This document shows positions 25,734 through 33,390 of a stretch of DNA of 64,000 nt, piece after piece. The translations under genes were made by a program, and so were the position numbers. A model generated the notes under the pieces. The model saw nothing but the letters and a program-made list of their open reading frames with translations, was not told where the DNA came from and made no database searches. Numbering within the stretch: the first letter of the stretch is position 1; each line of letters begins with the position of its first letter. This stretch comes from Cytophagaceae bacterium ABcell3 (GTDB lineage Bacteria > Bacteroidota > Bacteroidia > Cytophagales > Cytophagaceae): assembly GCA_030913385.1 (NCBI GenBank), contig CP133159.1:3680584-3744583 (forward strand). Reading direction: 5' to 3'.

Positions 25734-26634
25734 TATCCTGCTCTAAGTTTTGAGGTACCTGTCCTCTTAAGACAGAGTTTCCGTTATATTTTTGTGTCTG
25801 GTCTGCTGTTTCGGCTTTTAGCCAATCGTTTTCATTGAATTGCCCGCTTTGGCCAAAAGCGTCCAAGGCATTTTGGTAACAAACCAGCTCAACATGCTCT
25901 TTGGGTATGCCCCTATCCAACATAAGTTTTGCAGTTTTAGGCACTGCCAACGGATCGCTCATACCCCAGTCTGCTGAGCTATTAACCATAATCCGCTCTG
26001 CGCCAAACTTCCTCACGACCTCAACCATCCGCTCATTTCCCATTTTAGTTTTGGGGTAGATTGTAAACCCTGCCCAAAACCCTCTGTCAAGAACCGACTT
26101 AGCGGTTTCTTCATTATTGTGGTCAATGATGACAAGGTGAGGAGGAATCCCATGTTCTTCACAAACATCCATACTTTTAATGGTGCCCGCTTTCTTATCC
26201 CTATGAGGCGTATGCACCTGAACAGGCAAGCCCAACTCCTTAGCAAGCTCTAGCTGAAGTCTAAAAAACTTATCTTCAGCCTTTGTTTGGTCGTCATAAC
26301 CAATTTCGCCTATGCCCACTACGCCTTCTTTGCAGGCATACAAAGGCAACAGTTCCATCACCTGTTCTGCCAAAGGTTCATTATTAGCCTCTTTGGAGTT
26401 TAGCCCCATTGTACAGTAATGCTTAATTCCAAATTGACTGGCTCTAAACCTTTCCCAACCGACCAGGCTACTATAATAATCTTTAAAGCTTCCCACCTCC
26501 GTTCTCGGCTGCCCTAACCAGAAAGCAGGTTCAATAACAGCTACAACACCAGCCTTTCTCATATTCTCATAATCATCGGTGGTGCGGGAAGACATGTGGA
26601 TGTGCGGATCAATTATTTTCATTTGAGGGTTCAT
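25708..26634 (-). CDS. eboB: EboB-like TatD-family metal-dependent hydrolase
   Basis: The 308-residue protein is an amidohydrolase-superfamily TIM barrel. The metal-binding HxH is in IIDPHIHMSS near residue 12; further conserved segments are GIGEIGYDDQTKAEDKFFR, VQVHTPHRDKK, DHNNEET, and NSSADWGMSDP, giving the Glu, His and Asp ligands of TatD-type enzymes. It is the eboB position of the cluster, 12 bases downstream of eboA and overlapping eboC by 26 bases. Substrate is unknown. Confidence 0.88.
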   Translation of the reverse strand: MNPQMKIIDPHIHMSSRTTDDYENMRKAGVVAVIEPAFWLGQPRTEVGSFKDYYSSLVGWERFRASQFGIKHYCTMGLNSKEANNEPLAEQVMELLPLYACKEGVVGIGEIGYDDQTKAEDKFFRLQLELAKELGLPVQVHTPHRDKKAGTIKSMDVCEEHGIPPHLVIIDHNNEETAKSVLDRGFWAGFTIYPKTKMGNERMVEVVRKFGAERIMVNSSADWGMSDPLAVPKTAKLMLDRGIPKEHVELVCYQNALDAFGQSGQFNENDWLKAETADQTQKYNGNSVLRGQVPQNLEQDNESDIIIK

Positions 26635-26646
26635 AAGATTCGTATT

Positions 26647-27537
26647 TTAAGGTTGCAGTTCTTCAAATTCTTCGGCATATAATTGTCGAGAAAAAATATC
26701 CCAATTGAGCTTACCACGTTCTATGGCATCACAAAGCTTCATATCCTTCTCAAGCAGTTGCCGGGCTTCAGGCAATGTAGACTGGGCACAAGCAAGTGCT
26801 GCGGCAATACGGTCGTCAGAGTTGTGTGAATGGTATAGTTTATAAAGGTCTTCAAATACCTTGAGGTCTAAAAATGGCCCTACCAGCCTCCAGAGTTCAG
26901 GGTTAACAGACCGGCCAGCCGCCCATCGCTCATGTGCAAAATCGACCAGCATACGAGCAAGCGCTGAATTAGCACGTTCGTCCAACCCTTTAATCCTATA
27001 TAAAGGCGACCCTATAAAGAATGCCTTTAACACCAGCTGGTTCCAAGCGGATTCATCCATCTGCTGCTGAGGGAAAGGATTGTCTAGCGCTACAGCTTCA
27101 AATACCCCTTTAATATTGCTCCTAATCCCCTCTGTAGCTTGGAATCTAAACTTATGCGGGTGAGGCAATAAAGGGAGGGCTTTATATAAAGCAATTTGTT
27201 CCTCCATATCAGCAGTTGAAAAAAGTTTAGATAACACAGCATGGTAATGGCTTTCGTCGTGTGAAGGATAAGAAACCAACATCAGCCACCTCGATATCGT
27301 ATCCACAGTTAGGTGCTGCCACTCAATACCAGTCCCTAACATCTTAAGCACTTTAGTCTGCTCCGCCGATATTGTCAATGTTTTCTTCCCAACCATTCTG
27401 GGCGCTGAGCTAAAAGAGAAAAAAAGGTCTTTTTCTTTACCTTTTTCCAATAATGCCATTTTAGCGTTTAACCATTCACTTGCATCATCAGAAAGATGCT
27501 CTGACAAAAGATGATATATTACTGTAGATAATCGCAT
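26647..27537 (-). CDS. eboA: EboA-domain protein
   Basis: The 296-residue protein is mainly helical and matches EboA, which has no known fold-based function. The conserved core appears as SRWLMLVSYPSHDE, LYKALPLLPHPHKF and ATEGIRSNIKGVFEAVALDNPFP, the last being typical of the family. It is the first gene of the block eboA-eboB-eboC. A 33-bp motif shared with eboD lies 31 bases upstream. No signal peptide or membrane helix is seen, so it is probably cytosolic. Confidence 0.85.
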   Translation of the reverse strand: MRLSTVIYHLLSEHLSDDASEWLNAKMALLEKGKEKDLFFSFSSAPRMVGKKTLTISAEQTKVLKMLGTGIEWQHLTVDTISRWLMLVSYPSHDESHYHAVLSKLFSTADMEEQIALYKALPLLPHPHKFRFQATEGIRSNIKGVFEAVALDNPFPQQQMDESAWNQLVLKAFFIGSPLYRIKGLDERANSALARMLVDFAHERWAAGRSVNPELWRLVGPFLDLKVFEDLYKLYHSHNSDDRIAAALACAQSTLPEARQLLEKDMKLCDAIERGKLNWDIFSRQLYAEEFEELQP

Positions 27538-27568
27538 ATGAATTATAAAGAGGGTTGGTCAATTTTCC

Positions 27569-27601
27569 CTATAAATAATCCATTTAAGCATAAATTGTTT
27601 A
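27569..27601 (-). promoter_or_regulatory. 33-bp motif upstream of eboA, repeated upstream of eboD
   Basis: This is the second copy of the motif described at 24776-24808, with two mismatches. Beyond the 33 bases the flanks diverge, so the identity is not due to a longer duplication. It is likely the promoter or operator of eboABC. Confidence 0.6.
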
Positions 27602-27848
27602 AAAAAACAGGATACTATAATTAACTTGCTCAACGGGTATTGACTGAAGCTAGAGGCAATCCATATTTCTCACATTGACCCCGTCATATATGAATAGCTA
27701 CTTTAAATATGTTTGTTGGATTTTATGCTTATCATGCTTAAGTACTTGTACTATTGATAAAAATAAATAAGGTTACCCATTTAGGTATCTTATGTTTTAT
27801 TAGCTTACATAAGCTCGTTTAGTTACTTTTTGCCTCGCCGGCAGGGCC

Positions 27849-27893
27849 TTACTTTTTTTCTTAGACAAAAAAAGTAAGCAAAAAAGTCAAGGC
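27849..27893. repeat. Hairpin and dispersed-repeat remnant upstream of the ISL3-type element
   Basis: The 503 bases from eboA to the insertion sequence contain no gene I can support. This segment has an exact 11-bp hairpin (27849-27859 with 27867-27877) and then GCAAAAAAGTCAAGGC (27878-27893), which recurs exactly at 29902-29917. Sequences of this type and the following roughly 140 bases resemble an intergenic repeat I associate with Bacteroidota genomes, from memory. The repeat reaches the left edge of the element. Confidence 0.45.
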
Positions 27894-28095
27894 CTGTGAT
27901 GAAATTTGCTAAACTTTATAACCATTACGCTAAAAAATTTGAAACTCACCCTCCTTGCGTCGGGCTCAAACAGCAAATTTTTTGGCCGCTTCATGCTTAT
28001 AAAGTTCTTAACGCAATTTCATCAATGGCCACCTTATTATGGCTCACACGTAAAAGTTGGGGAGTTTTGGTTTGATTTGTTAATTTTAAGGCAAG

Positions 28096-28482
28096 ATGAA
28101 AGAAAATATTATTGCCCCTTTTTTGCCGGAAGGCATACTAGATTTTTTTGAAATAGAAGCTGTAATAGAGCTATGTGACCTGAACAGCAAAAGATCCTTT
28201 TATAAAATCAACCTCATTGAGCAGAACCGGCTATTAGGAAAACATAATCCTGAAGAGTACGAGTCTAAAGGTTTTTATGAACCTAAAATTGTGCAAGATT
28301 TCCCTATAAGGGGAAAAGCCGTTTATCTTGAATTTAAGCGACGAAGGTGGAGGCATAAAACATGCAAGAACAAAATAGTTTACAATGACTATTCATTTGT
28401 AGCTGAAGGCTCTAAAATCACTCAAGAGCTTTCAGATTTTTTAAAAGGTACAGGTCGAGACCCGCGAAGATACCATTGGTAA
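28096..28482 (+). CDS. ISL3-type transposase N-terminal ORF (ISAon1-like)
   Basis: The 128-residue product is the N-terminal region of an ISL3-type transposase. It includes IRGKAVYLEFKRRRWRHKTCKNK, a basic strand like that leading into the zinc-binding and HTH region of these enzymes, and ends at ITQELSDFLKG. Only one of the usual cysteines remains in this segment. The catalytic half follows in a different frame. In ISAon1-like elements two separate genes are normal, so this is not proof of decay. Confidence 0.75.
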   Translation: MKENIIAPFLPEGILDFFEIEAVIELCDLNSKRSFYKINLIEQNRLLGKHNPEEYESKGFYEPKIVQDFPIRGKAVYLEFKRRRWRHKTCKNKIVYNDYSFVAEGSKITQELSDFLKGTGRDPRRYHW

Positions 28483-28513
28483 CATTGGCAGCTATTATGA
28501 GGTCAAAGGGGAT

Positions 28514-29434
28514 TTGTTGAGGAGGCACTATAAGAAGAAAAGCAGTGGGTTTAAGCAGTGGGAACAAAAAGAGCATGCAGAAGACTATTTGGTCTTTCCG
28601 GACAATATCGGAGAGCATCTCAGTATAGACGAAGTTGCACTGTCAAAAGGAGAGTTGTACACTTTTATTACCAATAAAAACGGGAGAGGCAAAAGAGGCT
28701 CTTTGGTAGCTTCTGTAAAAGGCACATTGTCGGCAAATATCATACAAGTTCTGGAGAAAATCCCTCTGGAACAAAGGAATAAAGTAAAGGAAGTAACCCT
28801 TGACATGGCAAAAAACATGGAGTCATCCGCAAGAACATGTTTCCCCATGGCAAATTTGGTTACAGACCGCTTTCATGTAGTAAGGCTGGCCCTGGAGGCT
28901 CTACAACATATAAGGGTCAATCAAAGATGGGTTGAACTGGATATGGAAAACAAGGCTATCGAAGCTGCCAAAAAGAATGGCGTTAGGTATAAAGCACCCT
29001 TATTGCCCAATGGGGACACCCCAAAGCAACTTTTGGCCCGCTGCAGGTATGTCTTTGCCAAAAAGAAAGCTGATTGGACTCAAAGCCAAGAGCAGAGAGC
29101 CAACATAGCTTTTGAAAATTATCCAGACCTCAAAAAAGCTTATGACCATGTTCTTGAGTTTAGGCTAATATATGAAAGCAACACAAAAATTTCCGCTGAA
29201 AAAAAGTTTAATGAATGGATCAATAAAACTCATGAGATGGAAATTAAAGAATTTTTAACGGTAGCAAATACAGTAAGCAACCATATGAGCAATATTCTAA
29301 ACTTCTTTGACAATAGATCTACCAATGCAAATGCGGAATCTTTTAATTCAAAAATAAAGCTCTTCAGGGCAAACTTAAGAGGCGTTGTAGATACCAGGTT
29401 TTTCTTGTTCAGGCTCTCTAAGCTTTTTGCTTAA
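28514..29434 (+). CDS. ISL3-type transposase catalytic ORF (ISAon1-like)
   Basis: The 306-residue product is the catalytic part. Conserved motifs are LSIDEVALSKGELYT (first Asp), EVTLDMAKNM, VTDRFHVVRLALEALQ (second Asp) and NANAESFNSKIK (the Glu), in the usual ISL3 order. The frame is open upstream from 28445, so the true start could be earlier, for example at a non-ATG codon near 28475; the TTG at 28514 is just one choice, with AAAGGGG upstream. Relative to the first ORF it is in the +1 frame. The transposase may still be made by coupling or frameshifting. Confidence 0.8.
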   Translation: MLRRHYKKKSSGFKQWEQKEHAEDYLVFPDNIGEHLSIDEVALSKGELYTFITNKNGRGKRGSLVASVKGTLSANIIQVLEKIPLEQRNKVKEVTLDMAKNMESSARTCFPMANLVTDRFHVVRLALEALQHIRVNQRWVELDMENKAIEAAKKNGVRYKAPLLPNGDTPKQLLARCRYVFAKKKADWTQSQEQRANIAFENYPDLKKAYDHVLEFRLIYESNTKISAEKKFNEWINKTHEMEIKEFLTVANTVSNHMSNILNFFDNRSTNANAESFNSKIKLFRANLRGVVDTRFFLFRLSKLFA

Positions 29435-29552
29435 ATCCCCAGAAAAATACGGTGACCCCTTATTATCTAAGAATGGCACACACAGCCATTTAATGAAGAC
29501 CCCGTTTAAAGCAATTGACATACAAAAAACTTATTACTTCCTAGAGTCTTAA

Positions 29553-29930
29553 ACGGGTAATCCTATCAACAAAATCATAGGCACCTACGAGATTGATAAG
29601 TTTGTTGTCAGAGATAAAAATGTCAGCATAAAGGTATTTCCTTTGTTGGTACTAAAACCTAATATGACATTTGAGTTAAGAGATTATGAAAAGTTTGAAA
29701 AGGTAAGCGGTAAGTGGAGAGTTATTAAAAATAAAGGAGGAGAAGTCTCTATAGAGTTTAAATATCTAAACAAAATAGCCACAGGCACACTTAGGGAAAG
29801 TATTTTTTACTTTTCCTATCCTAAGGATTTCTACTCAGGGAAGTTTGAACATTTGCTTTATGTTAAGACAACCAAAAAAAGTAGACAAATGAACCCTAGG
29901 AGCAAAAAAGTCAAGGCTAATAAGCCCTGA
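29553..29930 (+). pseudogene. 5'-truncated remnant of an unknown gene
   Basis: The frame is open from 29553 to the TGA at 29928-29930 and reads as a plausible beta-rich protein (KIIGTYEIDKFVV, KPNMTFELRDY, GKWRVIKNKGG, YFSYPKDFYSGKF), similar in style to lipocalin-like or uncharacterised Bacteroidota lipoproteins. There is no ATG before residue 38 and no signal peptide, so the 5' part has been lost or is out of frame. The last 18 codons run into repeat DNA and the terminator of the PurF-like gene. The stretch 29467-29552 between the IS and this frame holds only a 9-bp inverted repeat (CCCGTTTAA with TTAAACGGG). Confidence 0.5.
29904..29930 (-). terminator. Intrinsic terminator overlapping the PurF-like stop codon
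   Basis: On the minus strand TCAGGGCT and AGCCTTGA form an 8-bp stem (one G-T pair) with a 4-base loop, followed by a run of six T. The hairpin includes the stop codon at 29917-29919. Confidence 0.7.
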
Positions 29931-31788
29931 CTCCTTTCCCTTCCATAAAAAACATAAACGACTTATTCACAACTCTGTTACCGCCATGTGTTGGGTAATC
30001 GCCGGTAAAATACCAATCACCTAGATGGCTTGGACACGCTTTGTGCAAATTATCAATGGTCTGGAAAACCACTTTTACCTCAGCGTTACAACCTTCAGGG
30101 GTTACAATTTCGGCTATTTTGTCCGAAACCTGCTCATAGGTAAATGGCTTATACAAATCTTTTACATGGTTTACCATATTTCCACCAAGTATTTGTATGC
30201 TTTCCTTACACTTTTCATAGACCTCTTCAAGAAGATAGTCCATATTATTATCTTTTATTAGCTCTATCACAGCACGGAAAGCTACAAAATCTTTCATTTT
30301 AGACATATCTATTCCATAGCAGTCTGGAAAACGGATTTGCGGTGCTGAGGAAACCACAACAATCTTCTTAGGATGAAGTTTGTCAAGCATCTTAATGATA
30401 CTCTTTTCAAGGGTAGTTCCCCTCACAATAGAGTCGTCCATTACGACTATAGTGTCTGTATTTTTTTTGATTACCTCGTAAGTGGTATCGTAAAGGTGGG
30501 CAACAAACTCATCTCTCTGAGCATCCGAAGTAATAAAAGACCTGATTTTGGTGTCTTTGATAACCAGCTTTTCAACCCGTGGGGTATAAGAAAGTACTTT
30601 TTCAAGATCATCTCCCTGAAGCTTACCTTCCTGTATTATTTTTTTACGATATTGTACTAGATAGTTCTCCATCCCGGACATCATACCGAGAAAAGAAGTT
30701 TCAGCCGTATTAGGGATATAGCTAAAAACTGCATTTTCGAGGTCATAATCTATAGACTCAAGCACCTGAGGACATAGTAATTTACCTAGGTTTTGGCGTT
30801 CTGCATATATGTTTGGGTCAGAACCTCTTGAGAAATATATCCTTTCAAAGCTACAAGCTTTCTTCTCGAGTTTATCAATAAATTGCTTTTGGCTATAGTT
30901 GCCGTGCTTATCAATAATAAGCGCATGAGCAGGCTCTATTTCTTTTATCTGCTCGTAGTCTATATTAAAAGCAGTTTTTATGGCTGGTTTTTCAGAAGCT
31001 ACCACCACTACTTCATCGTCTGCATAATAGTAGGCAGGACGCACACCAGCAGGATCTCTGGCAATGAAAGCTGCTCCGTGACCGGTAAGTCCCATCATAG
31101 AATAGCCACCATCAAAATCTTTACAAGAGCGCATCAATACCCTCTGTAAGTCAAGCTCGTCTTCTATTATGTCGGAAATTTCTTTATTAGAATATTTATT
31201 GTTGTACTTGTCAAAAATCAACTGGTTTTCCTCGTCTAGGAAATGACCTATTTTTTCAAGTACCGTAACTGTGTCTGTCTTTTCCTTTGGATGTTGTCCT
31301 AGCTCAACAAGCCTATTAAAAAGCTCATCGACATTGGTCATATTAAAATTACCTGCTAAGACCATGTTTCTGCTACGCCAGTTATTTTGTCTCAGAAACG
31401 GATGACAAGTCTCGATGTCATTACCGCCATGCGTACCATACCTAAGATGCCCCACCATAATCTCGCCAGTAAAGGGAACATTCTCCATCAACCAATCTGC
31501 ATCAAGGTACTTATCCTTATTTTCCCTGATTACCTTTTTGAATTTTTTATTAATCTTATTGAAAATAACAGATATAGGCTGGGGGTCAATAGACCTGTAC
31601 CTGCTAATATACTTTTTACCTTCAGGCACTCCAATTTTAATAGTAGCTACCCCCGCCCCGTCTTGGCCGCGGTTGTGCTGTTTTTCCATCAGGATGTACA
31701 GTTTGTTAATTCCGTACAAAGGGGTTCCATATTTTTCGATATAATATGAATATGGTTTTCTTAATCTGATTAAGGCTATGCCACACAT
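29917..31788 (-). CDS. Amidophosphoribosyltransferase-like protein (long PurF paralogue)
   Basis: The 623-residue protein starts MCGIALIRL, placing the catalytic N-terminal cysteine of an Ntn-type glutaminase at residue 2 after Met removal. Conserved glutaminase motifs are EKQHNRGQDGAG, GHLRYGTHG and LAGNFN. The C-terminal phosphoribosyltransferase domain has the PRPP loop VVMDDSIVRGTT at about residue 450. It is about 120 residues longer than usual PurF, with inserts in the glutaminase domain and a C-terminal tail ending in THGGNRVVNKSFMFF. It is a Bacteroidota-type paralogue and may or may not make phosphoribosylamine. It lies 15 bases after nuoN, so it can be read from the nuo operon. Confidence 0.85.
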   Translation of the reverse strand: MCGIALIRLRKPYSYYIEKYGTPLYGINKLYILMEKQHNRGQDGAGVATIKIGVPEGKKYISRYRSIDPQPISVIFNKINKKFKKVIRENKDKYLDADWLMENVPFTGEIMVGHLRYGTHGGNDIETCHPFLRQNNWRSRNMVLAGNFNMTNVDELFNRLVELGQHPKEKTDTVTVLEKIGHFLDEENQLIFDKYNNKYSNKEISDIIEDELDLQRVLMRSCKDFDGGYSMMGLTGHGAAFIARDPAGVRPAYYYADDEVVVVASEKPAIKTAFNIDYEQIKEIEPAHALIIDKHGNYSQKQFIDKLEKKACSFERIYFSRGSDPNIYAERQNLGKLLCPQVLESIDYDLENAVFSYIPNTAETSFLGMMSGMENYLVQYRKKIIQEGKLQGDDLEKVLSYTPRVEKLVIKDTKIRSFITSDAQRDEFVAHLYDTTYEVIKKNTDTIVVMDDSIVRGTTLEKSIIKMLDKLHPKKIVVVSSAPQIRFPDCYGIDMSKMKDFVAFRAVIELIKDNNMDYLLEEVYEKCKESIQILGGNMVNHVKDLYKPFTYEQVSDKIAEIVTPEGCNAEVKVVFQTIDNLHKACPSHLGDWYFTGDYPTHGGNRVVNKSFMFFMEGKGVRAY

Positions 31789-31803
31789 ATAAAGGGTTGT
31801 ATA

Positions 31804-33390
31804 TTAAAGATGGAAATTTAGTAACTCAATAAAGTTCATCAGCCAATCTGGCTTGAAGAATAAGATCAGAACAGGCAATGCCACAATTACAAGAAAGGCA
31901 TAATTTCCTACACCTGGTATAGTCTCATTGTTATTATTATCACCTTTTCTAAAGTACATAAGGTACGGAATTTTCAAGTAATAATAAAGAGATATGACTG
32001 TATTTAATAATCCAAAGATTAGCAAAAACAACATTATACCTGAAGTATCAGTACCGACTCCCTCCCACACAGAGGAAAACAAAAGCAATTTAGCCGTAAA
32101 TCCTGCTGTCGGTGGTAGCCCTGTCAATGCAATAAGTACAATGACAAAAATAACGCCTGCAAATGGGATTTTATATCCTAATCCACGGTAATTCCTTACA
32201 TCAGTAGAACCTGTAATACCTGATAAAAACTCAACCATGAAAAATGCTGCTGAGTTCATAAATACATAAACAGAAAGATAGAACACTATACTATTGAAAG
32301 CCAGTTCGCTACCAACAGATAATCCTGCCAGTAAAAATCCGGCATGAGCTATAGAGGAATACGCCAATAAGCGCTTCACATCCGTTTGCTTCAATGCTGC
32401 AAAGTTTCCAATGGCTATAGTAAAAATAGCAAGTATGGCAACATAGTAGTTCCAATTTTGCACAACAACTTCACTGGCCCCAAAAACGGCATTAAGTAAA
32501 GGGATAAGGATAAAAAGTACCGCAAAACCTGCTGCTTTAGGTGCTGAAGAAAGCCAAGCGATAACCGGAATAGGTGCTCCTTCATATACATCAGGAACCC
32601 AAATATGAAAAGGAAAAGCTGCAACTTTAAATAAAAGGCCACTTAAAAATAACATGGTAGCTAATAAAAGTAACCAACCATCTACCAAAATTAAGCGCTC
32701 AATGAAGTTTTCGTGATAGAGATTCAGGGTACCTGTCATGCCATATAAAAACGATATCCCATACAGCATTAATGCTGACGAGACGATACCATATATAAAA
32801 TATTTAATACCTGATTCTGCTCCCTTACGGTCTGCAATTATTGCTACAAGAATATAAGAAGCAATAGAAACCAACTCTAATGACAGATACAACATCAGCA
32901 AATTGGAGGACATTACCACTAGGTTAAGCCCTATTACGGAAGCTATAAGAACTAAAAAATACTCATAACGGACTTCCGACGCTTTTTTATAAAAAGAGGA
33001 AAGGGATGTAAACAAAACAATGATAAAAGCAGCACCTAGAAACAGAAACTTAAAATAAACAGCCATAGCTGAAAACCTCAGCATACCATTGAAAAGAAAG
33101 GTTTCTGTTTCTAACCCGTATTTCCACTGCTCAACTAAGAAAGGTATTGTCGCAGCAAGCCCCGCAAGAGTAATGTAGGTGCTAAGGTTGTTCTTCGACT
33201 TGAAAATCAATCCCACCAATACCAATACAATAAATAAAGCAGAAAGAAGCACCTCTGGCAAAAACAACGCTGTGCTACGAAGCACATCTTGAAGTCTATG
33301 ATATAATATGTCTGCCGGAAAGTCCAAAGTATCTATCTGGTTATGTCCTGTATTACTTCTAGGTTTTGTGTACCATTGACATTTATCCAA
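31804..33390 (-). CDS. nuoN: NADH-quinone oxidoreductase subunit N (second copy)
   Basis: The product is a proton-pumping subunit of complex I with about fourteen helices. Motifs include SLELVSIASYILVAI, FKVAAFPFHIWVPDVYEGAPIPV with the key lysine, and DVKRLLAYSSIAHAGFLL. The ATG at 33390 gives 528 residues but overlaps nuoM by 58 bases and adds a hydrophilic, unconserved head; a TTG at 33325-33327, just after the nuoM stop, would give a protein starting LDFPADILYHRLQDV, which fits better. The gene is the last nuo gene of the operon nuoHIJKLMN. Confidence 0.93.
   Translation of the reverse strand: MDKCQWYTKPRSNTGHNQIDTLDFPADILYHRLQDVLRSTALFLPEVLLSALFIVLVLVGLIFKSKNNLSTYITLAGLAATIPFLVEQWKYGLETETFLFNGMLRFSAMAVYFKFLFLGAAFIIVLFTSLSSFYKKASEVRYEYFLVLIASVIGLNLVVMSSNLLMLYLSLELVSIASYILVAIIADRKGAESGIKYFIYGIVSSALMLYGISFLYGMTGTLNLYHENFIERLILVDGWLLLLATMLFLSGLLFKVAAFPFHIWVPDVYEGAPIPVIAWLSSAPKAAGFAVLFILIPLLNAVFGASEVVVQNWNYYVAILAIFTIAIGNFAALKQTDVKRLLAYSSIAHAGFLLAGLSVGSELAFNSIVFYLSVYVFMNSAAFFMVEFLSGITGSTDVRNYRGLGYKIPFAGVIFVIVLIALTGLPPTAGFTAKLLLFSSVWEGVGTDTSGIMLFLLIFGLLNTVISLYYYLKIPYLMYFRKGDNNNNETIPGVGNYAFLVIVALPVLILFFKPDWLMNFIELLNFHL

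Larger units (their letters stand above)
28041..29458 (+). mobile_element. ISL3-type (ISAon1-like) insertion sequence with 8-bp target duplication
   Basis: The 1418-bp element carries two plus-strand frames that together make an ISL3-type transposase. The ends pair imperfectly: left GGCTCACACG...TGGGGA (28041-28063) and, read inward from the right, GGGTCACCG...TGGGGA. An exact 8-bp direct repeat, CTTATTAT, flanks it (28033-28040 and 29459-29466), the duplication length known for ISL3 elements. The intact duplication means the insertion has not been rearranged. It landed in a repetitive intergenic segment. Confidence 0.85.

Noticed and set aside
27906-28151. 81-codon plus-strand frame before the ISL3-type element
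   Set aside because: It lies in repeat DNA, crosses the left end of the insertion and has no conserved pattern.
28440-28446. TTTAAAA heptamer near the end of transposase ORF A as a -1 frameshift site
   Set aside because: The catalytic ORF is in the +1 frame relative to ORF A, so a -1 slip would not reach it.
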